This document shows, piece by piece, positions 23,859 to 36,136 of a stretch of DNA of 64,000 nucleotides (position 1 is the first letter of the stretch; each line of letters opens with the position of its first letter). The DNA lies in NCBI GenBank assembly GCA_023374045.1, contig CM041780.1, positions 169,938,085 through 170,002,084 on the forward strand, given 5' to 3'. The stretch is from Limonium bicolor. Taxonomy: Eukaryota; Streptophyta; Magnoliopsida; Caryophyllales; Plumbaginaceae. Below the pieces are notes generated by a model, which was given only the letters and a program-made list of their open reading frames with translations, was not told where the DNA came from and did not search any database. The position numbers and the translations under genes are program-made.

Positions 23859-24194
23859 AATCAAAGAGTCACTCGCACTCTGAAGACCTTGTGAGATAAG
23901 GTCACACTCATTCGCTCATGGTCCCTTTGGAAAGACGGGACATGTTGATAACAAGTATGAAGCTTATGATTCATGTTTCAGATTCGATACTTTCAGTTAA
24001 CGCTCATCAACTAACGAGTCAGAGGTCTTTTATTGGGTTATAACGGGGCTGAGAGGTATGATGTATGTCACATGGGACTGGAGGATTCGGTGTGGAAGTG
24101 GTGGAGCTTGTGGCAATAGAGGATATGTTTTGCCTTTGCCATGAGTGGAATGATTAGACGGGTTTTGAGACCCTTTGTCGATCTATATGGAACA

Positions 24195-24536
24195 TCATTG
24201 GTCCTTTGGACTTGGTTTCCTCATTTTTGCCTCTTTTGGTGTACGGTTTTCACTTTCTTCTTCTTTTGTTTTTGAAATTGCATTTGGTTCATCGATTTTC
24301 TCAAGCGTCCTTTGCTTTGTATTTTGGCTTTCAGCTTTGGAGTTGCATTGACTCATTGATCTTCTCAAACATTTTTGGTGTTCTTTTTGGTGTTTGGCTT
24401 TGGAGTTGCATTGACTCATTGGTTTCTTCGAACATTTCATTTGTTGTTTTTTGTGAAAGATGGTGGGAGGGGTCATGGCTCCGGATCCTTTGAGATCCTC
24501 TATTGCAGGGGCAAGTGTGTATATGTAGGGTGGCAT
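24195..24536 (-). other. 113-codon open frame, unrecognised, lysine/glutamine-rich
   Basis: It encodes a basic, low-complexity product with MSQCNSKA occurring twice in a roughly 29-residue periodicity (K-MSQCNSKAKHQKEHQK, R-SMSQCNSKAESQNTK). The underlying DNA is a repeated 75-90 bp block. The same 113 codons recur at 45,002-45,343 because the segment is duplicated, so the conservation says nothing about selection. No family is recognised. It is probably an incidental frame in retrotransposon UTR sequence. Confidence 0.2.
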
Positions 24537-25394
24537 GTTGTGGAGTTTCTTTTTTGAAGAAGGAGTTTTTCATGAAAGGCTCAGCAGGGCTCACTAAAGG
24601 ATTATGAACAGGGCAGTTAAAGCTTTTTTGGTTTTGTGGAGGTTTTTATTCCTAAGCGCCTCGTCATTCTCATTAGTCAATGATTGTTTTCTTACTATTC
24701 TCAGATCTTTGCATGAATCACAGTTCGTATCCTGTTTATCGACATTGATCTCGCTATGAATTGTGCCTCTCCATGTGTTGAAGGAATACACAAGTCGCTC
24801 ATGGTTTACCTCTATGGACTCACTCTATCTGCCCTCATCGCTCGGTGGATTGTCCAATATCCTCATTTAGAATTCAATGAAAAATACCGCTCTTTACATA
24901 CTACTCACTTGGTCTGTGGTGCTGATTTTGATTAGACCCTTGCGTGAATTTACAGGTCGGGAGTTTAGTGGTTCACGCATTCTGCTCAATCAATCTCTCA
25001 CGATTTTCCCAAAGATGTCATTTCGATATGGGAGTATACAAATGCGATTATCTACCATGCGATGTATTGTGGTAATATGGAATTACTACATATAGGATGC
25101 ATGAAATGCTGAAAATGGTGAATGGAAATGGTTGATTAAATGTTTTTTTTGCGTATATTTTTGTTTTTCGATGCAATGCATGAGTGGTAAGGTTATGACT
25201 AGTCTCGCGTGAGTCGAATTCAGCTCGCAGTTCATGAAGCTCATCCCATCATCGTTGGCCCTAAAGGTGGTCAACTTGTCGGGGTTGTTGTCGAAGAAGT
25301 AATTCTCGAGTGAGGTCAGTGGTTGGTGATTGGCTCCTAGATCTTGGGACTTTTAGGGAGTGACAACTCCCGCATGGTGACCCACTGATATGAC

Positions 25395-25545
25395 ATGGGC
25401 TGCATTTTTTGGGATTTTTGAAGGTATGATTTTTTTGAATTTTTGGATGTATGATTTTTTTAGATTTTTTGGATGTGTGATTTATTGGATTTTGGATGTA
25501 TGCTTTTTTTGGGATTTTTTTTGTGTATGCTTTTTTGTGGTTGTT
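25395..25545 (+). repeat. T-rich short tandem repeat, about 27-bp units
   Basis: TTTTTGGATGTATGATTTTTT-type units recur about five times with varying T-run lengths. The inverted equivalent is at 43,995-44,140. Indel differences between the two copies concentrate in the homopolymer runs. Confidence 0.7.
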
Positions 25546-28500
25546 GGTCTCTATGTACATGGTATGCTGAATGAGAAAAAAGCTTGAATGCCCGGTATTT
25601 CTTGGTATCACTTTGAAGATCATGTCGCCACTCATAGGCAAAGACAGTTATTCGCCTGCAAACACGACCATCACTGTAGAAAGAATAATCTGACAAATGT
25701 TAGCATGCTTGAAAAATGGGATGAATGCTCATGTGGGGTGTTGGAAGTGTAACATGTGATTATGCATTTTCCTGGGATGAGCGTGATTCATGCATGATTA
25801 ATGAATTTGAACTGAATGAGAATGCATGCAACTCTTTTCCTTTTTGCCATGAATGTGTTGCATGCTTTTGTTTTTTGGTTGTTTTATTAGCTCGTTTCCA
25901 AAAGAAGCTACATTTTAGAAAAACAGTTATGAAAAAAACGTGTTTCCAAAGTGGTGGATTTAGTATGAATTTCGATGCTTGGTCATTCGCAAATAAAATA
26001 GGGAGTGGGGAAACCCTATACACAATGATCTAAATGAATTCAAAGGAAATGTATAACCTATACACTATGTCTATTCAGAAATTGACAAGAGAGAAAAGAA
26101 TGCTAGGGGAAAACCTATACATTAATTCTAAAAGTCATTAAATGGGGGAGTTTGAGCTTAAAAACTTCTCCCGAATTCTTCTGCTTCGTCTTCGAGCTTC
26201 TGAATGACTGCTTACGCTCGGGCTCCTGGTGGTTGCCTCTTGACCGGCTACTCTTCGTCTTCGGACTCTTGACCGGCTGCTCATTCGTTTCCAGGCTCCT
26301 ATAATGGGGCAGTATTATGATCAAACAGAACGGGTTGGTGTTCTTCCGATTTTCAACAGTTTGAACTCGAACAGGTGTTCCTAATATTCATGTCGCTTGA
26401 CCCGGGTTGGTACACCTCTGATTTTGTAATTAAACTGTTGGTGACAGTCTTCATGTCACGCGGCTTGCTCCACGGGTTGGAGCGCTTCCAGCCTTCAGCT
26501 CGATCCGCGTAGTCGATCTTCATGCTGCTTCACTTGCTCCGACGAGAGGAATGGGGGATATTTTGAGAAAGGAAAAGTGAATGATCAAGCACTAAATCTT
26601 ATGTGAAAATCCACCACTTTTGTGAAAGCACAAAATGACTAGTACACTCCACGGTAATGACCGCTGCTCTTGAAGGTGGGCAGAACTTCAAAAATAGCGG
26701 GTCACGACATGGGGACTAAATCATTTATTTCGAAATACATTTGTGAAAATCAACTTTGAAAATTGTTTTTTGAAAACTAACTTGAAATAATGTTGGTGAA
26801 GAATGTTGTTTGAAATTCGTTTGGAAATAACATTTTAAAGATGAAGTCATGAAGTGGCAGGTTTAAAACCGCAAATGTTTATGAGTAAAATTTAGGTTAG
26901 ATTCAAAATTAAACGAGCTCGTAAAACAACTTTAAGAAATGTGCAAAAGAGAATTCCAAACATTTTGCAGAACCCAAAACAGATTGGTTTAAGAAAGTGG
27001 TTTGCACACAGGTATAGCATAAAGTAAATCGTGGCTGTGTTTGATGTGGAGTTGTAAGTGTTAATGTTGGGATAATCACTTTCCAGGTCAATTATGATTT
27101 CGTCTCACCGGGGGAACCGTCATCCTTTCACTATCATCTCTCGGGGTTTTCTCTGCTATGCCTTTGTAGGGCACGTTATCAAGAAAGTCCGGAGTGCTTA
27201 AGTTCGAAAGGTCAGGACACCCGAGATGATAAGGAAACATACGCCACGGCCAGTGATGATCCGACAACACGCTCACTTTTCGGGAAACTCGGGGAAGTAC
27301 TGCATGGGAACAGGTCTCCCCTTGTCTGCACGATAAGGTGTGTTTAAAGTCCAAATTATTCACTAACTACGCTATATCATGTATGGGTATCCGTAAATAC
27401 GGGATCCTCTATGAATTTGTAGCGCGACATTGGGCTTTAAAGACACCCGTGGTGCAGAGGAATTATGGAGAACTGAGCCCATGCAATCTTCAGGGTGAGG
27501 CAAAGGGTGGTCAGACAGGCGACATTCAAGGGGGTGACTACCCATAAGCCCATCTTAGACACCGGATAAGGCAGCTGGACACTGAAGGCTCATGGCTCGC
27601 TATATGCTGGCTTAGACTCGGGTAATGGAGGATATTTTTTGGATCATGAGCTTCAAAGCGTTAGTCAGAGACCATACTGCCTCGTGGGTTTGTTCACTGA
27701 GAGAGTGGCCCAGCTCATAGGGAATCAACCGTGGACCGGTTGGGGATCCCGTGACATCGTGGATAAAACGGGTGACATAGAGGAATGCATGTCCTGAGCT
27801 ACCTACCCCATGCACCCCACAATCAAACAACATGTAAATAAAGCAGAGAAGTTAGCACCAACCTAATTACTAAGAGTTTTGTCTTGAGAGTTGTGATTCC
27901 AAATGGTTGTTTGTTAACCTAAAGGGAAGTTAGCTTCATTCAGTCTTAAGTGTCTCTTTCTAATCGTGAGCTAATTATTAACCCAATTGTTGTCATGTTT
28001 GTTGAGGATCTAATATGTCCTAGTTGTCCTCATCAGATACACACTCTGAGTGTGGAATAGAATAATCCTAATGGCTTGAAGTGAATCTCTTGAAGATTAA
28101 AAAGAAGTGGGGAAATCCCGACAATTTGATTGGAGTTCAGTCTTCCTTGAGTTTGAGAAAAACATACTCAAGTTTCCCCCAGTAGAGTCGCCATTCTGTG
28201 GAGGGTGATTTTTCGGTATGAGGGGGGGTCTATCTAAGTATGGTCTGACTGAGAAGCCTATATCCTAAAAAAATGCCATTCTGTAGAGGGTAAAAACCCG
28301 TTATACTGGTAGCCCTCAAATACCTACTTTATCGCCCGTCTTTCCCAGAAAGCTTAAGGGGAATGCTAGTGAGCACTACACCCGCTCTCAATGGGCTCCA
28401 CGCGGACTTATGCCTCTATTAGCGGAATGTGACTAGAGTTGCCACCTAGTTTAACCTATGATAACTAGAAAGGAAGATCGGGTTCTAAGAACCGTTAATT

Positions 28501-29094
28501 GACTCTGATGATTTGTTGTCTATGGATAGGACTTATCTGATTATACTAGAGAGTCTGTGTGGGTTCGCACTAGGTTACACCCCTTAGAAGTGGCAACGAC
28601 CACGACTTCGGATTGGTGCCCGAGGAAACCTCGGTCTCCAATTGTCGGGATTGTCTTCTTTTAAAACCTTATTAAAGAGATTCATTTAAAATCCAAGGAT
28701 AGGATTAGGACGAAAAGAGTGGATGAAGCGAGATTTTCTGCCAAGCTTGCGTCAAGATGAAGAATCAGTGAATTTGGAGGAGTATAGAATGAAGGTTTAG
28801 GAAAACGGGGGTTGAGTGAATAGACACGGCATAGAGTCTGATGGCTAGAAGTTTGTGGGAGCCGAAGAGGGTTTGAGTGCTTTGAGAGGTATGAGTGTCA
28901 CCTTATAGTGGGAAAGAGGTTTTTTTATTGGAATGGGGTCGCACCCTAGATGGGCTGTCTACGTACTCAACTCCCCATTGAGATCAGACCTTACGTAGTT
29001 CACGATTATTGGGTTTGGAAGATTTGATGTTTATGGAGTTTGAAGATATTTGAGGTGTTTGATATTTGAAAGGGTTTAGAGTTTCGAGAAGTTT

Positions 29095-29280
29095 CAGGTT
29101 TGGGATGCTAGTCTGTGAGACGCTCGGGTCTGTGAGACGTTTGAACCCTTGGGATGTCGAAGTCTATGAGACGCTCGGGTATGTGAGACGCTCGGGTCTG
29201 TGAGACGCTCAAGTCTGTGAGACAATCGAATCATTGGGATGACAAAGTCTGTAAGACGCTCAGGTTTGTGAGACAATTAG
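29095..29280 (+). repeat. Direct repeats of GCTCGGGTCTGTGAGACG
   Basis: About seven variant copies of an 18-20 bp unit occur, three of them back to back near 29,170-29,225. Fewer, more diverged units occupy the reversed equivalent at 5,835-5,985 in L1. Confidence 0.75.
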
Positions 29281-29284
29281 AGTG

Positions 29285-29640
29285 TAGGAGAAATTCAAAT
29301 GGAATTGAAGTTAATTGAAATCGAAGTTGAATGAATTTTGATTTGAATTGGAAATTGAATTGAAATGGAGATTGAATTGGGATTAATGAACTTTCACTGA
29401 ATCGGAATTGAAATGAATGAATTTGAATCGAATTTGAATTGAACTTAAATTGAATTGAAATGAATTTGGAATTGAATTGAATTTGAATGAGTTTGGAATT
29501 AAATTGAGATTGAATTGGAATTGGATTTGATTTGGAAATGAGTTGATTTGGATTTGAACTGGAAATTGAATTGATTTTGGAATTGAATTGGAATGCATTG
29601 GATTGGATTGAATTGGGTTTGAATTGAATTTGGGTCGGGA
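29285..29640 (+). repeat. AATTGGAATTGAATT low-complexity tract
   Basis: A dense run of GAATTG/TTTGAATTG words gives spurious minus-strand frames made of S, N, Q, I, F and P. The equivalent at 4,690-4,830 is shorter. A GGCC/TTGGGC-rich tract follows to about 30,250, mirroring 4,120-4,560. Confidence 0.8.
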
Positions 29641-30600
29641 TTGGAAAACGAGCTAGCTCAAAGTTAGGTCGAGTCAAAGTTGGCTTGGTCAAGATTGGGC
29701 TTGTTCAAACTTAGGCTTGGTCAAACTTAGGCTAGTCAAAGCTGGGTCAAGGTCAAAATTCAGGTTGGTCAAAGTTGGACCAAGTCAAAGTTGGAGGTCA
29801 AAGTTAGGGGTCAAAGTTGGACTGGATTGGACTTTTGGGCCTTGGGGTGATTCGGCTGTGGGTTGAATTGGGCTTTTGGGCCGATTGGAATTGAATTCGG
29901 GGCCTTGGGGTGATTGGGTTGTGGGCCGAATTGGGCTTTGGATTGGTTTTTGGACCGAGTTGGCCTTTTGGACCGATTGAGATTTAATGGCCGAGTTGAA
30001 TTTCGGGCTGATTTGGATTGACTGGGCTTGACTATGGGTCTTGTTTGAGAATGGGCTTAAATGGGCCTTATTAATCTTGGGCCAAGTGCGGGAATTGTGC
30101 TTCTAAATTTTGGGCCTGATTTGGGCCTTATTGATCTTGGGCTGATTTGGCCTTCTTGATTTGGGCTGATGCACCTAGTGTGGGAATTCGGCTTTTTTAT
30201 TTGTGGACTTGAAGTGGTTTTTTGGCTTGTTGGCCTGATTTGGGCCTCGGTTTTTGGCAAGATTGTGAGATATTAACAAGTGAGATGGATCAATTTATTG
30301 ATCGGTTTATTAACTCTTGATTAGGGGTGTGTAAGGGTTTGATGAAAGGAGGGCGATTCCATACGATTAAACGATGAGAGACCCGCTAGGCATGGGGTGG
30401 TTTCGCATCCTAAACCCTCCTAAAATAGCCTTAAGGCTTGTGTTTTTTGAAGTTTTTGTTTTTACATACATATACTGGTTGTTGAGGGTTTCTGAAGTTA
30501 TAGGAGATTATTGCCCCACAAAACGAATGAGAGACCCGTTAGGTGTGGAGCGATAATACATCCAAAACTTCTCTGTTAGTTTTGAAAGACCCTAGGGTGT

Positions 30601-31332
30601 ATTAACTAAGGCATAGCAAACAATAATAGGGTTAAAATGATAAATTACAAAGAGAGAGAGAGAGAGAGGTAAAACAGTAAATACATGAAGAATGAATCAA
30701 ACAACTCAGGGGGAATACCAAATCAAACTGATGAACACAACATAACAAATTAATGGCCAAGTTCCATGAGATCCCTTCTGTTTTAATGTATTGAAAATTC
30801 TAAACTAAACGGAGGGTTTTAAAACATAACATTGCTAATATCAACATTAATCAAACCGCCATTTTATTTCATTCTATTAATTATCTCATGGATTTAATTG
30901 CTGACTCCCAATTTCCACCTAGCTAAATGGCGCACAACAAGACGAAGACGCAGAGGAGTTGAGACAAGCCGGAGTATCTTTAAGCATGATCAATTAACCG
31001 GTTTCGAGCACATGATCTCAGAATTAAGATAAGCTGCCAATTTTATTTTCAATTGAATTGCAAGCGCAGGAAGCCATTTTTGCAGTAAAAAGAAAAGAAA
31101 TACATGTGCGTACAAGTAGAGTAGCCATTAACAGATAGGAAGTTTGTGTAACCGAAATTTAGCTAATATGACAAAGTTCTGAAGGGCGCAACATGATTTA
31201 TTTAGCACACAGACATGGTTTGAATGAAACTACGTGAAGACCAGCTTTGGTTAGAATAATATACCAGCACCGAGATGATGACTATTGCCCGTGGAGAAGA
31301 CAAAAACAAGTTAAGGATGACAAAAATTTCTG
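30601..31332. other. Unassigned sequence with an (AG)n microsatellite
   Basis: An (AG)9 run occupies 30,651-30,668. The rest is AT-rich, with no credible gene, LTR end or inverted repeat on either strand. It forms the right part of the unduplicated spacer X (27,537-31,332). Confidence 0.5.
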
Positions 31333-33178
31333 GAAACGAGGCTAGAGCTTGCCATCGATCATTGTTCTTCTGGGTCGAGACACAGTTTTCCCGACGAGCA
31401 CCCTCGTTCACCAGTTGATTGCAAATTTACCGTCAGTGAAGAAATGAACACTACAAGAAAACTGTAGTATCACAGACGGAATATTCCGTATGTAAAAGCT
31501 AAAATTCCGTGTGTAATGACAATCAGAGACGGAATATTCCGTAGGAAATTTCCGTCTGTAATAAACGGGTCGGTAATACTAATCCGTCTGTGAAAATAAT
31601 TTCCGTCGGTGATAGTATGCACTTTTACAGACGGAAATATCCGTAGGTAATAATGTTATCACTGACAGAACATTCCGTCTCAGAAAATTATTATCAGCAA
31701 CGGAACATTCCGTCTCAGAAAATTATTATCAGCAACGGAATACTCCGTCTCAGTTAAAGTTATCACCTACGGACTGTTCTGTCTCAGTTACCATTATTAC
31801 CTACGAAATTTTATTTTCACCTACGAAATCTTTCACCCCAAAATTATATATTACCAACGAAACTTCCGTCTCTAATAATCTTATCACCTACACAAATCTT
31901 TAATCTCATATAACCTACGAAATATTTTGTACCTGAATTTTTTTACAGACATACTCATATAAACTGAATAATAAGCAAGTACTAACATTTGTAGCTGAAA
32001 CACTTGTGACATTTTATAAAGTACTACATACAATAGTCTTATCCATAGTCACAGTCACACCATTCCCAAATAGTCATAACTAGCAAACGTTTCCACAAGC
32101 GACTATAGAACGTTTCTCAGTAGAATTTGAATACATAGCCATGTCCTACGAAAAGTAAAAACAGTATTCAAGTTTACTGCTAAGACAACCCTGCATTTTC
32201 ACATTTGGATCACAAAAACATAAATCTTCCTTTGAGAGTTCCATGTCCCATGCATCCAGCTACTTCAAAAATCTGCAAAACAAAACATAACTACATCAAT
32301 AGAAGAAAAAACTACATATTAGACAAGAAACAAACTTCAAAATCAAGAAACATTAACCTCACCTGTCACATTAACTTCACTAGCCTCATGAAAACGTTAA
32401 CTTCCAAGTCTACAAAAGCAAGTAGAGCCCAATACTCAGCCCACAGTTCAACAACAAACAACAACTTGTAATGTACCAAAAACCCAAAAAATCAAGTTCA
32501 ACCAGATATGTTCAACCAGATATGTTTATGTGACAAAGGCAAAAAATGAACCACAAACATGGTCCATGTACTGCTGTATACACACTTAAACACCAGCAAA
32601 AATCAGATCAAAAGATGCATACAATCCAGGTCATAAACAGAGCTTAAAGAAGCTCAGAAAACTGAGCACAAGTGGCGGTCAAACCAACCATAGCAGCAGC
32701 AATATACAAAGGCAAAATACGAGCAAAAATCATGCAGAAACATTTATACGCTTTCAATATCTTAGTTCCTCAATCTTCCGCAATTTCTCAAAGGAGCAGT
32801 GCATAAGTAACTCCAGAGATTATTCAGAGCAAGATGCACCACAAATCAATACCAGCAATGAACATAATTCACAACCGCAATTCTAATTCAAACTAACTGA
32901 TTTTCAGCTCATCAGGATTGGTATATAGAGGCTTGTTTAAATTATGTTTAAAGTTTAAGATCCATACCTTAAAGAATCATCCTCAGAATCTAGCTCCTCA
33001 TCTTCATTACGTGAGTTAGCAATTGGAGCCTTTGAAGATCCACCAACAGATCCATTAGCATTGGTTGAATTGCCATGTTTGAATTGACCGAACATTTCAG
33101 CCAATGCTAGCAATGCATCTTAATCTCATCTTGAGTTTCAACAAACCCTTTCATTTCTTCCTTCGTGGTCGACATCTC

Positions 33179-33415
33179 TTAACGTAATTGGTCAAATTCA
33201 GTTGGGTTACCCAAACATTTTGTTGCTGGTCCACAAGCTGAGGAAGATGTTTCAGGTGCATAACTTGATGGATTTAATATTTGTTTGGCACGCGGTGTAG
33301 TGCCAAAACCATACACTTGAGTATGTGTAGTCTTCATTCCACCAATTGCCTTGCACCAAGCATCAGGGTCAAATTCAGGATGTTCATCATGAACTGGACC
33401 ATACTTCTCCTCCAA
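33179..33415 (-). pseudogene. CACTA Transposase_24-like fragment
   Basis: The 78-codon frame contains HPEFDPDAWCKAIGG, followed by a T-QVYGFGT motif. This fits the D-P-x-W-x-x-A-x-G-G and VYGLG motifs of the plant Ptta/En/Spm transposase family (Transposase_24). The normal protein is several times longer, and no start exon is joined to it here. Sequence downstream on the minus strand (to about 33,060) can still be read as EEMKGFVETQDEI in another frame. The B2 copy (50,483-50,719) encodes the same product. Confidence 0.7.
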
Positions 33416-33479
33416 ACAAGATACATATGATTGCTACAATATTTATAAGTAAAGTTAACAAAAAGTAATTCAACAATTC

Positions 33480-33690
33480 TTATGAGCTAAAAAAGATATG
33501 CACCACATCGTGATCCAAAAAATGTTGTTTTTCACATTTTACACATGGGCATTTAACTCTATCCCCACTAACAAACCACTCTGATGATATTGCAAAAGTT
33601 ATGTAATCTTCAACTTGCCTTAAGTATTCGGGGTGTTACATATCCGTCATCATCTACCCGGTTGCATAACCAAAATCTATTTGAATCCAT
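33480..33690 (-). pseudogene. CACTA Transpos_assoc N-terminal exon, frameshifted in this copy
   Basis: From an ATG at 33,690 it encodes MDSNRFWLCNRVDDDGYVTP and, later, a CPCVKC cysteine motif followed by HFLDHDVV. This is the N-terminal 'transposase-associated' zinc-binding domain of CACTA proteins. An extra G near 33,632 breaks the frame here; B2 lacks it and stays open. Because this is a single base in a G run, it may be a sequencing error. Confidence 0.75.
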
Positions 33691-33825
33691 ATTGAACCTA
33701 TGTATAAACACTTAATAATGAGGCTACCAAATATACATTAGTGGATAAAACATATCAACCAAAGAGAGGGCGAACTTATTTCAAATCCAAAGATCATTTT
33801 AGTTACATATAGTCATTGTTCTACC

Positions 33826-33990
33826 ACGCAGGTTCAAATCCTGCTATTCTAAAATTATTAGGAAACTTAAAAAAAAAATATAAGTTCAATTTCCCTTAAT
33901 AACTGAGTAGACTGCTCCAAAAGTTACTAAACAAGTAGCTGAGTTGTTAGAGTACAATCTCACAATTAATAGTTAATTAGGAAAATTTTG
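33826..33990 (+). repeat. tRNA-like T-arm and D-arm pieces inside the CACTA element
   Basis: GCAGG-TTCAAAT-CCTGC at about 33,825-33,842 is a perfect five-pair T-arm with a canonical loop. About 95 bases later GTAGCTGAGTTGTTAGAGTA reads like a tRNA D-arm region. They stand in the wrong order for one tRNA, so they are two partial tRNA-like pieces or a rearranged SINE. Both are also present in B2 (about 51,130-51,280). Confidence 0.35.
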
Positions 33991-36136
33991 AGTGTTTGCA
34001 AACATGTCAGACGTGCAAGCTGAGGTAACCAATTATATAAAAGAACAGCAGGTTGTCTCCTCATCTTCCTAACCAATTATATATTTCTCTAGCTAATCGA
34101 CTGTATTACAGATTCTATAATGAAGGGGCAATCAATAAGGATGAACAAAATCAAATGGAACAGGCTGCTGCTGAGTATGTATGTTCCTTATACTAGCTTT
34201 CAAATGCGATGGAACAAAATAAAAAACAAAAACACTTTGATAATCACCACAAATCCGAATAGAGAAGTTCAATTATATTACCGGTTCCTTAATGAACTAC
34301 AATGTGCTGAAGCAGCTCCAAATTTATCTCTGCAAGGCGCAAGCAACAGAAGAGAATGAAGGTGTTGAGTATGTGTGCTCCTTATCGCCATTTAAGGTTA
34401 AAATATTTAGATGTCATATTACCAAAATCAAAAACATATTTTACCTGCTCATCAGTTCAATTATATTACCGGCTCCTTAATGAACTACAGCTCCATATTT
34501 ATCTCTGCAAGGCACAAGCAATAGAAGATAATGAAGACGGATAGTATGTATGTTCCTTATCACCAGTAAGGGTTGCAATATTCATATGATACGGAACAAA
34601 ATCAGAAACATATAAGTTCAATTACATTACCACAATTTGAATTCTTGAAATAGAAAAGTACTTAATAAAGGCTGAAATCAGTTACCCCTATAGTAGCAAA
34701 AGAAATCAAGCTGGGACCTGGTTACAGGTTTCAAATCTGCTCCTATAAAAGCACAGAAGCAAAAACTGAAGTTACCTATCAGAAACCAGAATCCTAATTT
34801 GGATTTTAATCTTTAATTTCTTGTCAAAACATTAGGAGCATTCTAGGAGAGAAAAAAGACAGTAGCTAGATCGGGTAGGATCTTGGGAAGTATTTAGCAG
34901 CAACAGGGGAGTGTTGTGCGAAGTTTCAAAGTCAGATCTTCGTTCACACATGACCTAGTTTATATATATTCATTTTGCTGTACACCGATCAGCACCTCTA
35001 ATTTGTCGTGATAGACGGTGGTTGCTGCTAGCTGCGTACATGCACCAAATGGTAAACTAGTACTATTTAGCAATGCTTCACATAGTAATATTATATCAAG
35101 TTATGTCATTTGTCGGTCTTTTTCCCTTTGTTTTTTGCATTATAATATATATAGGGATAGTGTCTGATTGTGAAATGTTTATATGCTAACAAATCGTAAT
35201 TTTGAAGACTAATAAATTGCTGAAGTCCTCTTCCTGCTTTTTTTTTGTAAAAAAAGCTCTTGAATCAAGTGTTTTAAAAGACCAAGCGAAATCCAAATCA
35301 TCGTTCGAACACAACAGTAATTTGCGGTAAAGTACCGGTTTGGAGTGACCATATCAGAAAGCGAAACAGAACTAGATATTTATAATCAGGTGTGCAGCAA
35401 AGAAAGTTCCAGATTTTCATATACAGAACGTAAAACACTCGCCAATTAGGGTTGCAATCTTGGGCGCGCGAGTGAAAAATCAAAAACCTATTTTGAAATA
35501 CTCACCGGATAGCATAGATAGCAGGAGATGTCGGACGTTCCTTGTCGTCTGTTAGCAATCGCCAATCTTTCACTTAGTAGTCGAAGAAGAGAACATAAAT
35601 TTAGGGTAAATGACGTTCCTTGTCGCCAGGCGCAACCCAAACAAGAGAAAAGAAATTTGGGGTAAATGACAAACTGTATATGTTTAGAGTAATATATCAT
35701 CATTCCTACGGAATAGTTAGAATAAATTTTGTAGGTAAAGTTTATTACCTACAGAATATTTAGAATAAATTTTGTAGGTAAAGGTTATTACCTACGGAAT
35801 ATTTAGTTGCTCATAATTAGTGTCTAGGTATTATATAGATAGACTTTTACCTACGGAAATTCCGTCTCTAAAAATATAACATTTAGTGAATTTATATTTT
35901 CCCTCCATAAGTAAAGTGCGCGCGCGGCAAAATATTCGACCAGTTTTACCTACGGAAATAAGTTGGTCTGTAATTTTGCCCAAATTCCGTCACTAATATC
36001 ACTTGAAATGTTTATTTTATACTGAAACGACATCCGTAGGAAATGCTATAAAATTCCGTAGGTGAAAGTACTTTTTACATACGGATGAATTCCGTAGGAA
36101 ATTTTCCGTCTGTGATACTACAGTTTTCTTGTAGTG

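Larger units (their letters stand above)
21354..27536 (+). repeat. Segment A (original copy of a 6.2-kb inverted duplication)
   Basis: The sequence is matched in reverse complement by 42,005-48,622. The block starts inside the 3' LTR and ends in Tat-like flank, so its limits coincide with no transposon boundary. That marks it as a segmental duplication rather than a transposition. It includes the LTR end, the TCTGA site and 4.2 kb of flank. The main internal difference is near 23,819, where the other copy has about 440 bases absent here. Confidence 0.9.
23319..28195 (-). mobile_element. Tat-like LTR-retrotransposon remnant (non-LTR/UTR sequence)
   Basis: It resumes the GGCTCC-repeat block interrupted by the nested element. 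On the minus strand it carries CTACGCATGGTCTGATCTCAAT / GAGTACGTAGGCAGCC at about 23,450-23,500, the motif also found in L1 and L3. CCCCCAGTAGAGTCGCCATTCTGTGG at 28,168-28,193 is another motif I link with Tat-type elements, next to L3. Several short minus-strand frames exist (27,088-27,363 with FPYHLGCPDLSNLSTPDFLD, and 25,460-25,696), but none matches a family I know. Internal or UTR sequence is the best reading. Confidence 0.5.
28196..30600 (-). mobile_element. L3: inverted, diverged partner of the Tat-like L1 sequence
   Basis: Reverse complement of this block follows L1 landmark by landmark: GGAGGGTGATTTTTCGGTATGAGG (28,196) with 6,862; the CCACGCGGACTTATGCC block with 6,665; the TTGGTGCCCGAGGAAACCTCGG block with 6,455; TACGTAGTTCACG / CTACGTACTCAAC (28,955-29,010) with 6,088-6,135; and the ACCCGCTAGGCATGGGG and ACCCGTTAGGTGTGGAG blocks (30,380-30,550) with 3,800-3,990. 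It lacks the equivalent of about 4,830-5,830. Divergence is far greater than between the A or B copies, so this pair is older and independent. Confidence 0.65.
31449..36136 (-). mobile_element. CACTA (En/Spm-type) transposon, copy in B1
   Basis: The element is 4,688 bp, starting CACTACAAGAAAACTG and ending CAGTTTTCTTGTAGTG, with perfect TIRs of about 33 bp that end in CACAGACGGAA. GAA flanks both sides (31,446-31,448 and 36,137-36,139), the 3-bp duplication typical of CACTA elements. Subterminal regions on both sides carry many CTACGGAAT / TTCCGTAGGTAA and TTCCGTCT words, likely transposase-binding sites. The interior keeps only two fragments of the transposase genes and lacks the DDE catalytic part, so it is a non-autonomous deletion derivative. 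Coding direction is minus. Confidence 0.95.

Noticed and set aside
29231..29692. A 153-codon minus-strand frame
   Set aside because: It is made of IQFNSN/PIQIQF words from the AATTG low-complexity tract. The L1 equivalent gives a different product.
33826..33850. A functional tRNA gene at the GCAGG-TTCAAAT-CCTGC arm
   Set aside because: Only the T-arm is good. No acceptor or anticodon stem forms, and the D-arm-like piece lies downstream instead of upstream.
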